A stretch of DNA of 64,000 bases, taken from Inquilinus sp. KBS0705 (GTDB lineage Bacteria; Bacteroidota; Bacteroidia; Sphingobacteriales; Sphingobacteriaceae). The stretch is taken from positions 1,178,001 through 1,242,000 of the forward strand of contig VCCI02000001.1 in the NCBI GenBank assembly GCA_005938025.2, given 5' to 3'. Shown here piece after piece: positions 45,685 to 54,254 of this stretch; the first letter of the stretch is position 1; each line of letters opens with the position of its first letter. The position numbers were made by a program, and so were the translations under genes. Under the pieces are notes generated by a model. It searched no databases. It was not told the DNA's origin and saw only the letters and a list, made by a program, of their open reading frames with translations.

Positions 45685-46041
45685 TTACTTATGGTAATTA
45701 AGCGTGATCACCGAATATTTAACAGGCCCTTTAAACGGTGGGTTAAGCTTGCGGATGGTTACTTCGGCTGTTTGTATAAAAGTAAAGGCCGTGGTAACAC
45801 GTGTTAGTATGGCTTGCGCCACAGTTTCGATCAGTTTTTTGGGTTCCTGCATTTCTGCGTCGGCAATCTCATAAAGGGTTTCGTAGTTTACTGTATGGCT
45901 AATGTTATCGTCGCTAAGATTTGTACCTGTATCAAAGGCCACCTGTATATCCACCAAAAAATGAGTGCCTGTTAATTGCTCTTCGGGGTAAAAACCATGG
46001 TATGCAAAAAACTCAGCGCCTTGTAAACCTACTGTTATCAT
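45685..46041 (-). CDS. folB: Dihydroneopterin aldolase
   Basis: 118 aa. LQGAEFFAYHGFYPEEQ (about 6-22) contains the substrate-binding glutamate and tyrosine. HTVNYETLYEIADAEMQ and the C-terminal RKLNPPFKGPVKYSV follow. It cleaves dihydroneopterin in folate synthesis. The promoter upstream has both boxes and its -7 element ends only 4 bases before the ATG, so the message is probably leaderless. Confidence 0.93.
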   Translation of the reverse strand: MITVGLQGAEFFAYHGFYPEEQLTGTHFLVDIQVAFDTGTNLSDDNISHTVNYETLYEIADAEMQEPKKLIETVAQAILTRVTTAFTFIQTAEVTIRKLNPPFKGPVKYSVITLNYHK

Positions 46042-46045
46042 ACTT

Positions 46046-46073
46046 CAAAAGTAGTGGTTTATTTGATTTACAA
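46046..46073 (-). promoter_or_regulatory. Promoter of folB
   Basis: Minus strand -33 TTG (46071-46073), a 17-base spacer and -7 TACTTTTG (46046-46053). Good consensus match. Confidence 0.6.
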
Positions 46074-46075
46074 GG

Positions 46076-46150
46076 GCAGGTTTAATAATTTATAAAATAT
46101 TTATTAAGCTATTTTTTTATAAAAAATAGCTTTAAACCGTTTAAACCTGC
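46076..46150. repeat. Nested inverted repeat in a divergent intergenic region
   Basis: Outer arms GCAGGTTTAA (46076-46085) and TTAAACCTGC (46141-46150) are exact complements. Inner arms AAGCTATTTTTT (46106-46117) and AAAAAATAGCTT (46121-46132) form a 12-bp stem with a 3-base loop. It lies between the divergent folB and glutaryl-CoA dehydrogenase genes, so it is not a simple terminator. Confidence 0.65.
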
Positions 46151-46210
46151 TTTTTGATATAAAGTGCCCTGTGGTATTCAAAAACAAGGATTTTACTGTG
46201 TTTAACTACA

Positions 46211-46233
46211 GGCCAAATGCTATATATTTGGCC
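46211..46233 (+). promoter_or_regulatory. -7 box and overlapping palindrome of the acyl-CoA dehydrogenase gene
   Basis: A perfect -7 box TATATTTG (46223-46230) is embedded in an 8-bp inverted repeat GGCCAAAT (46211-46218) / ATTTGGCC (46226-46233). A protein bound there would block the promoter. The ATG is 18 bases further on. Confidence 0.6.
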
Positions 46234-46250
46234 AACCAATTGATGATTTT

Positions 46251-47432
46251 ATGGCAAAGACCGACCTTTACGAAGCACCTGATTATTACCTTTTAGACGA
46301 ACTGCTAACCGAAGAACATAAGCTGATCCGCACATCGGTACGCGATTGGGTGAAGAAGGAATTGAGCCCTATAATTGAAGACTACGCCCAAAAGGCTGAG
46401 TTTCCGAAACAACTGATTGGCGGCCTTGCCGAGATAGGTGCCTTTGGCCCTACTATACCGGTTGAATATGGCGGCGCGGGTTTAGATTACATGGCCTATG
46501 GTATCATTATGCAGGAGATAGAGCGTGGCGATTCGGGCATTCGTTCGGCGGCATCGGTGCAGGGCTCGTTGGTGATGTATCCTATCAATGCTTATGGGTC
46601 GGAAGAACAAAAAATGAAATACCTGCCTAAATTGGCTTCGGGGGAATTGATGGGTTGCTTTGGATTAACAGAACCCGACCATGGATCAAACCCGGGCGGT
46701 ATGACCACCAATATTAAAGATGCAGGCGACCATTATATACTTAACGGTGCCAAAATGTGGATATCAAACGCCCCGTTTGCCGACATTGCCATTGTTTGGG
46801 CTAAAGACGAGAGCGGTAAGATACGCGGCCTGATTGCCGAACGCGGCATGGAAGGTTTTACCACTCCCGAAACACATAACAAGTGGTCGTTACGCGCATC
46901 GGCAACCGGCGAGTTGGTTTTTGATAACGTAAAGATCCCGAAGGAAAATATTTTGCCTAATGTAGCCGGTTTAAAAGGGCCGTTAGGTTGCTTAAACCAG
47001 GCCCGTTATGGTATTGCATGGGGTGCCTTAGGCGCCGCTATGGATTGCTACGACACCGCGCTGCGTTACTCAAAGGAACGCGTACAATTTGGCCGCCCTA
47101 TAGCGGGTTTTCAGCTACAGCAAAAAAAACTTGCCGAAATGATAACGGAAATAACCAAAGGTCAGCTGTTGGTTTGGCGTTTGGCAACGTTAAAAAACGA
47201 GAACCGTGCAACAGCCGCCCAAATATCAATGGCAAAACGCAACAGCGTAGAGATAGCTATTAATATAGCCCGCGAAGCGCGACAGATGCTTGGAGGGATG
47301 GGTATAACCGGTGAGTACCCAATAATGAGGCACATGATGAACCTGGAATCGGTAATTACTTATGAGGGCACACACGATATTCATTTGCTGATAACCGGTA
47401 TGGATGTGACCGGCGAGGACGCGTTTAAATAA
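46251..47432 (+). CDS. Acyl-CoA dehydrogenase, glutaryl-CoA dehydrogenase type
   Basis: 393 aa with the three-domain acyl-CoA dehydrogenase fold. RSAASVQGSLVMYPI (about 99-113), GCFGLTEPDHGSNPGGM (about 139-155) and the catalytic glutamate in VITYEGTHDIH (about 367-377) fit the glutaryl-CoA dehydrogenase branch. That enzyme oxidises and decarboxylates glutaryl-CoA to crotonyl-CoA in lysine/tryptophan breakdown. Substrate is inferred from similarity. It appears to be a single-gene unit under a palindrome-covered promoter. Confidence 0.9.
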   Translation: MAKTDLYEAPDYYLLDELLTEEHKLIRTSVRDWVKKELSPIIEDYAQKAEFPKQLIGGLAEIGAFGPTIPVEYGGAGLDYMAYGIIMQEIERGDSGIRSAASVQGSLVMYPINAYGSEEQKMKYLPKLASGELMGCFGLTEPDHGSNPGGMTTNIKDAGDHYILNGAKMWISNAPFADIAIVWAKDESGKIRGLIAERGMEGFTTPETHNKWSLRASATGELVFDNVKIPKENILPNVAGLKGPLGCLNQARYGIAWGALGAAMDCYDTALRYSKERVQFGRPIAGFQLQQKKLAEMITEITKGQLLVWRLATLKNENRATAAQISMAKRNSVEIAINIAREARQMLGGMGITGEYPIMRHMMNLESVITYEGTHDIHLLITGMDVTGEDAFK

Positions 47433-47481
47433 AACTGAAAAAAATTATAGCTATAGGTAGTACGAATTTGCGCAATAATAT

Positions 47482-47489
47482 TATATTTG
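47482..47489 (+). promoter_or_regulatory. -7 box of the TPR kinase gene
   Basis: Perfect TATATTTG, 25 bases before the TTG start at 47515. A TTTG at 47467 is too close to act as -33. Confidence 0.4.
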
Positions 47490-47514
47490 TGCTTATCCTG
47501 TTAACTACTGAACA

Positions 47515-49653
47515 TTGACGCTTATTAAAGATAACACCGCCAAAAGTATATTGCGGCATTGTTGGCTTTATGCTTTTTTAATTGTTTTAGCGGCGTGTCA
47601 GCAAAAAACAACAACCGATAAGGGCGACTATTCAAACGAGTTTTTACCTATTCTATCTAAAGTAGACAAATATTGGGGTTCAAAAAGCCCCGAATACAGC
47701 CTTCACTTTCTCGACTCCTCATTAAATAAGCTACCTAATGCTACCGTTAGCGATCGTTTTAGGACGTACGCCACGCATTATGTGTATTGGCAAAAATTTA
47801 AGCACGATTATAACAAAAGCATTGTATATGCCGATAGTATGCTGGCCATGGCCAATAAAAGCATCAATAAAAAGCAATATTCATCGCTTTATGCCGAGGC
47901 TAACTTTGCACGCGGCGATGCGTATTTTGAACTTAACCAGTTTACAGATGCATACCAATCGTACTACCAGGGTTACCTAACCGGTAAAAACTATGTTAAT
48001 ATAGCCGCACTGGCCGATTATACTTACCGCATGGGTATGATAATGTACAAAAAAGGCCATTACAAGTTAGCTGCTAAGTATTTTAAAGATAGCTTTAACC
48101 AAAACATTACCCAGGGCCTTACAACCAATAAGGATTTTGTGGGATTTTACCGCACACAGGAGCTTTTAGATAATATTGGCTTAAGCTATAGGCACAACAA
48201 CGAGAATGACAGTGCCATTGTATACTTTGACAAGGCATTAAAATATATAAACGCTAATGCCTATAAATTCCCCGACCGTAAACAGCATTTAGAAATGGCC
48301 CTGGGCGTTGTTTATGGTAACAAGGCCGAAGTTTATATACAAAAAGGTAATAACCTGCCGGCCATCGAACTGCTTAAAAAGAGCATCAGTATTAACCTTA
48401 AACCGGGTTACGACAACCACGACGCGGAGTTAACCGAAGTTAAACTGGGGCAATTGTACCTTAAACAAAACGAAGGCGACTCTTTGATTACCTTACTGGG
48501 CGATTTACGCAACCAGTTAGATACGGTTAAAAACCCTGATGCCGAGGCCGATTATAACCGCTTGCTGGGTAATTACTACATTACGAAAGGCGATTTGCGC
48601 AAAGCTATAGACCATATACAGCTATACAACACACAAAAAGATTCGATAGCTAAGATATCCAGTTTGCTGATGGAAACAGATGTGAACCAGCAGCTGGCCA
48701 ATTACGAGAAACAACACGAAATAGACCTGCTAAGCAACAATAACAAGCTACAGGTGATATACTTATATGTAAGTATATTCTTTGCGGTAATGTCGCTTAT
48801 TATCATCTTTTTGGTGGTGCGTAACTGGCGGCGGTCAAAAAAGGATGTGCAGGTTGTGAATGTATTAAACCAGCAAATTAATGAGCAGAACAGTGTTTTG
48901 GAGGATGCCTTAACCGAAATAAAACTAAGCAGTCAGGAAAAAGACCGCATTTTACGTACAGTAGCTCACGATTTACGTAACCCTATAGGTGGCATCGCAT
49001 CATTAACAACCATGATGGCTGATGACGAGTATACCGATGAGCAAAAAGAACTGATCAATCTGGTAAAGGAAACCTCGTTTAACTCGCTTGAGCTGATCAA
49101 CGAAATTTTAGAGGCAACCAACATGAATTCGGTTAACCTTAACCTTGAGCAGGTTGAAATAAATTCGCTGGTAAGCAATAGTGTAGAGCTATTACGTTTT
49201 AAAGCCGCCGAAAAAGGCCAAACGATCCTGCTGGAAACGTTAGATAAGCAGCAAGAATTATACATTAGCCGCGAAAAAATATGGCGCGTGATAAGCAACC
49301 TGATAAGTAATGCCATTAAGTTTAGCCCAACCGGCGCAACTATAAATGTAAAAGTTACCCAGCAAACCAACCAGGTTGTTATAGTTGTTAAAGATCATGG
49401 TATAGGCATCCCCGAGAAACTAAGAGACCAGGTATTTAATATGTTTACCAGTGCCCAAAGGCCGGGTACCAATGGCGAAAAATCATTCGGGCTGGGCCTG
49501 TCTATCTGCAGGCAAATAATGGAGAAACACAACGGTAAAATATGGTTTGATAGCGAAATTAACCAGGGCACTACTTTTTACATTAGTTTGCCCTTATCAA
49601 CAGCTAACAACCCTGCCAACCTACCGCAGCAGGTTAGCGTACCAGTGGCCTGA
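47515..49653 (+). CDS. TPR sensor histidine kinase with lipoprotein-type N-terminus
   Basis: 712 aa with a TTG start (a TGA lies two codons upstream and no ATG follows before the signal). A lipobox-like VLAAC lies at about residues 24-28, followed by about ten TPR-like helices (about 60-395), one membrane helix (about 410-435) and a coiled coil. The HisKA box is ILRTVAHDLRNPIGGIASL, and the HATPase_c domain has NLISNAIKF, DHGIGIP and SFGLGLSICRQI. The lipobox would anchor the sensor's N-terminus to a membrane while the helix spans the inner membrane, which is unusual. No response regulator is adjacent. The last 33 bases overlap the convergent GH1 gene. Confidence 0.9.
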   Translation: MTLIKDNTAKSILRHCWLYAFLIVLAACQQKTTTDKGDYSNEFLPILSKVDKYWGSKSPEYSLHFLDSSLNKLPNATVSDRFRTYATHYVYWQKFKHDYNKSIVYADSMLAMANKSINKKQYSSLYAEANFARGDAYFELNQFTDAYQSYYQGYLTGKNYVNIAALADYTYRMGMIMYKKGHYKLAAKYFKDSFNQNITQGLTTNKDFVGFYRTQELLDNIGLSYRHNNENDSAIVYFDKALKYINANAYKFPDRKQHLEMALGVVYGNKAEVYIQKGNNLPAIELLKKSISINLKPGYDNHDAELTEVKLGQLYLKQNEGDSLITLLGDLRNQLDTVKNPDAEADYNRLLGNYYITKGDLRKAIDHIQLYNTQKDSIAKISSLLMETDVNQQLANYEKQHEIDLLSNNNKLQVIYLYVSIFFAVMSLIIIFLVVRNWRRSKKDVQVVNVLNQQINEQNSVLEDALTEIKLSSQEKDRILRTVAHDLRNPIGGIASLTTMMADDEYTDEQKELINLVKETSFNSLELINEILEATNMNSVNLNLEQVEINSLVSNSVELLRFKAAEKGQTILLETLDKQQELYISREKIWRVISNLISNAIKFSPTGATINVKVTQQTNQVVIVVKDHGIGIPEKLRDQVFNMFTSAQRPGTNGEKSFGLGLSICRQIMEKHNGKIWFDSEINQGTTFYISLPLSTANNPANLPQQVSVPVA

Positions 49654-50976
49654 CGCTTTTATGATGCGTTGCTGCGTTTTAAAATCCACGTATATTAAAC
49701 CAAAGCGGGGGTGAAAACCCTCCGCCCATTCAAAGTTATCGGTTAAGGTCCAAACAAAGTAGCCGTCAACCCTGCACCCCTCCTGCTTAGCTTTTAATAC
49801 TTGTTGTAAATGTGTTTGCAGGTAGGTTACACGTTTGGTATCATCAACTTTTCCATCAATAACTGTATCCGGGAAAGCCGCGCCATTTTCAGTTACTATC
49901 AGCTTTTTAATTTGCGGGTAGGCGTTAAACTTTTTAAGCATATGGTAAATGGCAGGCGGGTGTACCTCCCACTTCATTTCTGTTAGCTCTACATTTCTAT
50001 TTTCGGCTTTTACAAGGCTGGCCCATATATATGGCGTAAAAAACGAATGCTTTACAATTTCGCGTGTATAATTTTGTATGCCTATAAAATCAAAATCAAA
50101 TTTAATATCGGCCTCATCTCCGGGCTGTATAAACTTTTTAATTCCCCTTAATGCCGTAACCTCTTCTGTTGGGTAGCCAAGGCCTAAAAGCGGCTCAATA
50201 AACAAACGGTTAATAAGGGCATCAGCACGCTTTGCCGCGTTAATATGCCTTTTGCTTTGCCCGTATGGCTCAATATGCGAGCAGGAGAATGTATTGCCTA
50301 TTTGTGCCTGTGGTAACAACTTGCGCAATATACGTGCGCCCGCAACTATGCTTAAAACTACGTGATGTATGGCGGGTAAAAAATTACTTAAACCGGTGCG
50401 ACCGGGCGCGTGTATGCCTAAAAAATATCCTGCACCGGTAAACACAGCAGGCTCATTCATTACCATCCAGTGTTTTACACGGTCGCCAAAGCTGTTGGCG
50501 CATATGGTTACGTAATTGCTAAACCAGTCAACAATTTCGCGGTTTGTCCAGCCGCCTTTGTCTTCTAAGGCCTGCGGCAGATCCCAGTGATAAACAGTTA
50601 ACCAAGGGTCTACGCCCTGCGCAAGGCAATAATCAATAACCTTGTTGTAATGATCTATACCTGCCTGGTTAATTTCCCCCGTACCCTCGGGCAAAATACG
50701 GCTCCAGGCGATAGAAAAGCGAAAGTTGGGAATATTAAGCTCCTTTACAAGGTCAATATCCCTTTGGTATTCTTTATAAAAGTCGCAGGCTGTTAATGGC
50801 GTATCGCCGTTAAGTATCTTTCCTTTTTTGGCCGAAAAGGTGTCCCATATAGATGGGCCCTTGCCATCGGCATCGCACGATCCTTCTATCTGCAGCGCGG
50901 CCGTAGATACCCCCCAGGCAAACGTATCGCCAAAAAGTTGTTTTGTTAAATGCAGACCGGAGTTAGAAGTATCCAT
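49621..50976 (-). CDS. GH1 family beta-glucosidase
   Basis: 451 aa, full GH1 length, no signal peptide. The acid/base is in WMVMNEPAVF (about 165-174), and the nucleophile in LIVTENGAAFP (about 350-360). The N-terminal FAWGVSTAALQIEG and the late GYFVWTLTDNFEWAEGF are also intact. It should hydrolyse cellobiose or other beta-glucosides in the cytoplasm. The GH9/epimerase genes at 59.6-63.5 kb act on related substrates but are 9 kb away. Confidence 0.95.
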   Translation of the reverse strand: MDTSNSGLHLTKQLFGDTFAWGVSTAALQIEGSCDADGKGPSIWDTFSAKKGKILNGDTPLTACDFYKEYQRDIDLVKELNIPNFRFSIAWSRILPEGTGEINQAGIDHYNKVIDYCLAQGVDPWLTVYHWDLPQALEDKGGWTNREIVDWFSNYVTICANSFGDRVKHWMVMNEPAVFTGAGYFLGIHAPGRTGLSNFLPAIHHVVLSIVAGARILRKLLPQAQIGNTFSCSHIEPYGQSKRHINAAKRADALINRLFIEPLLGLGYPTEEVTALRGIKKFIQPGDEADIKFDFDFIGIQNYTREIVKHSFFTPYIWASLVKAENRNVELTEMKWEVHPPAIYHMLKKFNAYPQIKKLIVTENGAAFPDTVIDGKVDDTKRVTYLQTHLQQVLKAKQEGCRVDGYFVWTLTDNFEWAEGFHPRFGLIYVDFKTQQRIIKASGHWYANLLR

Positions 50977-51256
50977 TAAATTGAGCTAAGCCAGCCCAAA
51001 ATGTACATTATAATTGTATAAATAAAGCGTTGCGTTAAAAAACTTAGTGTATAAAGCTCGAACGCATGCTTTTTAAAAATAACCACTCGCGAAAACCGCT
51101 CATTAATTTTGATAGTTTGCTCATCAGTTTCATGGTATCATTAATTTTGATGTTAATCAAATATACCTCCTCCATATAAGCTTAATGTATAATTGTTATT
51201 ATATAATTATTAATACATTTTATAGTACCTGTCCATTTAATTAAGGCAATGATGCT

Positions 51257-51264
51257 TACTTTTG
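51257..51264 (+). promoter_or_regulatory. -7 box of the DinB operon
   Basis: Perfect TACTTTTG that ends 5 bases before the chosen ATG at 51270, implying a leaderless message. No -33 box seen. Confidence 0.4.
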
Positions 51265-51269
51265 GTGCG

Positions 51270-51737
51270 ATGAAAAACTATTTTATCCGCCTGTTTAATT
51301 ACAACGAATTTGCTAACACACAAATTAACCAACTTATTGTAAAAAAGAATGATAGCGGTAAGGCGATCAAATTAATGGCACACTTGCTTGGCGCCGAACA
51401 AATATGGTTAAAGCGCTGCAAAGGCATACTTACACAAGCAGGCCCTATATGGCCGGATTGGGATGCCCATACTGTAACCAATGTAATAGCCGCTAACCAT
51501 GCCGAATGGGTTGCCTACCTGAACGAATTAAACGAAGCGGACTTTGATAAAACGATCAATTATAAAAATTCGTTAGGGGTAGAATATAATATGCTGTTGT
51601 CTGATATTATTGCCCATGTTATTAACCATGGCACCCACACAAGGGCACAAGCCGGCCAGCATTTAAAACTTAATGATGACGACAAGTTGCCTGTAACCGA
51701 TTATAGTTACTATGTACACCAATTAAATAACCTATAA
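51270..51737 (+). CDS. DinB family protein
   Basis: About 155 aa from ATG 51270 (MKNYFIRLFNYNEFANTQIN). An upstream ATG at 51249 lies before the -7 box and is less likely. It is a four-helix DinB fold with metal-type histidines in MAHLLGAEQIW and HVINHGTHTRAQ. The latter is the HGTHHRxQ motif of the DinB group. Function is unknown. It heads a run of five close or overlapping genes. Confidence 0.88.
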   Translation: MKNYFIRLFNYNEFANTQINQLIVKKNDSGKAIKLMAHLLGAEQIWLKRCKGILTQAGPIWPDWDAHTVTNVIAANHAEWVAYLNELNEADFDKTINYKNSLGVEYNMLLSDIIAHVINHGTHTRAQAGQHLKLNDDDKLPVTDYSYYVHQLNNL

Positions 51738-51750
51738 CCATCCTTAAAAA

Positions 51751-52161
51751 ATGAAAAAAATATTTGCCGCCGCTGTATTAAGCTTTGTATTATTTAGCTG
51801 TACCGACACCAAAAAACAAGAACAGGACCTGTTAAATGAAGTGATAAAAGTTCATGACCAGGTAATGGCTAAAGACGAATTGGTTATTACCAATAAAATG
51901 CAACTGGATACGTTGTTAAAGCAAAACAAAGCCCCTGATGTAAATATGGTAGCAACCGGCCTAACTAAGCAATTAGATACTGCCGACGCGCATATGGAGA
52001 ATTGGATGCATAAGTTTGATGCTGAAAATACAGGAAAATCGCACGATCAGGTGATGAAATATTTAGCCGATCAAAAAAAGCAAATTCAGGATATTGATAA
52101 AGAGTTGAACGAAGCCATAGCATCTTCGGCAAAGTTTATAAAAGAAAATAAAGCCAAATGA
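51751..52161 (+). CDS. Hypothetical coiled-coil lipoprotein
   Basis: 136 aa. The lipobox LFSC is at about residues 14-17, followed by a mostly helical, charged domain (EQDLLNEVIKVHDQVMAKDE, then a C-terminal KQIQDIDKELNEAIASSAKF). Similar proteins in Bacteroidota are often labelled viral A-type inclusion protein without meaning. It lies 13 bases after dinB and overlaps the SCO gene by 4 bases, so it may have a role in cytochrome or copper handling. Confidence 0.75.
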   Translation: MKKIFAAAVLSFVLFSCTDTKKQEQDLLNEVIKVHDQVMAKDELVITNKMQLDTLLKQNKAPDVNMVATGLTKQLDTADAHMENWMHKFDAENTGKSHDQVMKYLADQKKQIQDIDKELNEAIASSAKFIKENKAK

Positions 52162-52817
52162 AAAAACTAACCGGGGCAATTGCGCTGCTACTTTTGTACA
52201 GCGCCTGTAAATTTAATAACACCGAGGCGCCTAAACTACCTATTTTTGGTAACCGCGATACCGCTACTACTATTGTAAACGGAAAACCTGTTACAGAAAC
52301 GGTTTATCAAACGATACCATCATTTAAATTTGTAAACCAATATGGCGATAGTATTAGCGATAAAAGCCTGAATGGTGATATATATGTAGCCGATTTCTTT
52401 TTCACCACTTGCCCATCCATCTGCCCTATTATGCACCGTAATATGCTTACGGTTTATAACGAATATAAAAACGTAAGCGATTTTAAGATCATATCGCACA
52501 CTATCGACCCTAAGCACGATAGCGTTGCCGTATTAAAGAAATACGCCGATAAACTGGGTATTAAGGGCAATAGCTGGTGGCTGCTACAGGGCAATAAAGA
52601 GCAAACCTACGAACTTGGCCAAAAAAGTTACCTGGTTGCGGTTAAGCAGGATAATGGTACTGCAGGTGGCTATGTACACCAGGGCTGGTTTGTTTTGGTT
52701 GACAAACAAAAACGTATACGCGGTTATTACGATGGCACAGACGAAAAACAAGTTGCCAAATTAATAGATGACATAAAAATACTACGCACCGAAACTAATG
52801 TTACCATGGCCCAATGA
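52158..52817 (+). CDS. SCO1/SenC family copper chaperone (lipoprotein)
   Basis: 219 aa. A lipobox (YSAC, about 14-17) leads to a thioredoxin-fold SCO domain. The copper-binding CxxxC is in FTTCPSICPIMHR (about 93-105), and the later histidine in GGYVHQGWFVLVD (about 171-183). SCO proteins load the CuA site of cytochrome oxidase or act as thiol reductases. It overlaps both the preceding lipoprotein and the following cytochrome c gene by 4 bases. Confidence 0.93.
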   Translation: MKKLTGAIALLLLYSACKFNNTEAPKLPIFGNRDTATTIVNGKPVTETVYQTIPSFKFVNQYGDSISDKSLNGDIYVADFFFTTCPSICPIMHRNMLTVYNEYKNVSDFKIISHTIDPKHDSVAVLKKYADKLGIKGNSWWLLQGNKEQTYELGQKSYLVAVKQDNGTAGGYVHQGWFVLVDKQKRIRGYYDGTDEKQVAKLIDDIKILRTETNVTMAQ

Positions 52818-53233
52818 AACTAAAAGCGATAAGTGTAATTGCTTTATTGATTGGTATATTGGCAATAGCCTGCCAAAGCGACGAGCAGCTGGAGTTTAAA
52901 CGCTATTACACCAGCGGCGTATTGCTTTACCAGCAAAAGTGCCAAAACTGCCACGGTACAAAAGGCGAAGGTTTATCAAACCTGATACCACCGCTTACCG
53001 ATACCGCTTATCTTAAAAAGAACAAAGCACAACTAGGCTGTATGGTTAAATATGGTATTAAAGAAACCATTATTACGGTTAATGGCAAAAGTTATGAGGG
53101 CGCCATGCCTGCTACTGACCTTGCCCCTGTTGAAGTTGCACAGGTGCTTACCTATATAGGCAACTCTTTTGGCAACCATATGGGCACCATCACCTCCGAA
53201 CAGGCCGATGTGTATTTGAAAGAATGTAAATAA
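52814..53233 (+). CDS. Cytochrome c lipoprotein
   Basis: 139 aa. The lipobox AIAC (about 17-20) is followed by a class I cytochrome c domain with CQNCHG (about 43-48), and an axial methionine probably in GAMPATDL (about 96-103). It is periplasmic, attached by lipid, and should pass electrons to an oxidase. Immediate neighbours are the SCO chaperone and a small membrane protein. Confidence 0.92.
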   Translation: MKLKAISVIALLIGILAIACQSDEQLEFKRYYTSGVLLYQQKCQNCHGTKGEGLSNLIPPLTDTAYLKKNKAQLGCMVKYGIKETIITVNGKSYEGAMPATDLAPVEVAQVLTYIGNSFGNHMGTITSEQADVYLKECK

Positions 53234-53237
53234 TATT

Positions 53238-53699
53238 ATGAGCTTTTTAGATAAGGTGGTTTTGACCAAGACATTCAGTCTGGGCAAGTCGGTAGATATC
53301 GTTCAAGAAATATTACAAGCAGGTAATGACGACAAATACATCTTAAAGAAAATAGATGATCTTCAATATACTTGTCTTGCAAATAGCTCAATAGGGACGT
53401 TAATAATAAAAGGTGGCGCAGGGTTAGTAGATGGTATAAAAACTCAAGTTTCTCTTAATCCGCTTGATAGTAAGTTAACGGAAGTTACCATGAAAACGCG
53501 GATAAGAATTGAGCTCTATATGGTAATAATCATATGGTTAGTAGTAGTTTATACCGAACTATTCGGTAGTCAATATATTCCTTTTTGGATTAATTTGGTT
53601 GTTTTTCCAGTGACATTGTTATGGTTTTGGTTTGTTTATAGATTCCAGGAGTTACGACTACAAAATAAAATTGAAACATTGTTAAATGAGGTAAAGTAA
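53238..53699 (+). CDS. Hypothetical two-helix membrane protein
   Basis: 153 aa. A soluble N-terminal half (1-90) has no recognised motif, and two adjacent membrane helices follow (about 94-110 and 116-133), then a short charged tail. It begins 4 bases after the cytochrome gene but is clearly more AT-rich, so it may be a later insertion rather than a functional member of the operon. Confidence 0.7.
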   Translation: MSFLDKVVLTKTFSLGKSVDIVQEILQAGNDDKYILKKIDDLQYTCLANSSIGTLIIKGGAGLVDGIKTQVSLNPLDSKLTEVTMKTRIRIELYMVIIIWLVVVYTELFGSQYIPFWINLVVFPVTLLWFWFVYRFQELRLQNKIETLLNEVK

Positions 53700-53791
53700 T
53701 AAAGATTAGTGTCACCTCAGGAGGCTCTCGCAGGGGATGCTAAGCAGGAGTTTAATTTTCTACACAGCATCATCATCTATTAACTAATCCC

Positions 53792-53799
53792 TATCTTTA
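53792..53799 (+). promoter_or_regulatory. -7 box of rnpB
   Basis: TATCTTTA, one base off consensus, ending just before the predicted 5' end of RNase P RNA. Confidence 0.45.
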
Positions 53800-53800
53800 C

Positions 53801-54182
53801 GCCGCAAAACGTTCTATCGCTGTTCGCTTAACGTGGATGGAGGAAAGTCCGGGCAACACAGAGCATCCTGCTTCCTAACGGGAAGGCGCCCGCAGCGGGC
53901 GACAGCAAGTGCCACAGAAATGATACCGCCACTAATTTATTAGTGGTAAGGGTGAAAACGTGAGGTAAGAGCTCACGGCTTTTCCGGGCGACCGGGATCG
54001 CGGTAAACCTCAGGAGTTGAAAAACCAAATAGGTTCTGAAAGCGGAGCTGCTCGCTTCCGTGTCCCGGCTTGTCGGGGCCGTCAGAATGGGTAGGTTGAT
54101 AAAGCCTGTTAGCAATAGCAGGATCAGATTAATGATAGAAGTTCCCTTACGGGAGTACAAAACCCGGCTTACAGGTTTGCAG
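53801..54182 (+). ncRNA. rnpB: RNase P RNA (type A)
   Basis: The universal GAGGAAAGTCCGGGC core is at about 53841, and the matching late core ACAAAACCCGGCTTACAG at about 54158. P1 can form from GCAAA (53804-53808) with TTTGC (54176-54180). P2 forms from TTCTATC (53812-53818) with GATAGAA (54134-54140). Inner conserved segments (GCAAGTGCCACAGAAA, GGGTGAAAACGTGAGGTAAGAG, GGTAAACCTC) are in order. This is the ribozyme that matures tRNA 5' ends. A strong terminator follows. Ends are accurate to a few bases. Confidence 0.96.
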
Positions 54183-54191
54183 CTGTTCAAA

Positions 54192-54218
54192 ATCCCCTCT
54201 TTTGAGGGGGTTTTTTTT
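54192..54218 (+). terminator. Intrinsic terminator of rnpB
   Basis: Stem CCCCTC (54194-54199) / GAGGGG (54204-54209) with a 4-base loop, followed by eight T (54211-54218). Confidence 0.93.
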
Positions 54219-54254
54219 GTGAATGGTTGAATGAGTTGCGTGGTTGCTATTCCT

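Noticed and set aside
51044..51133. 29-codon minus-strand frame (MKLMSKLSKLMSGF...) before the GH1 gene
   Set aside because: Short, no promoter or spacing support, and it overlaps the direct repeats; likely chance.
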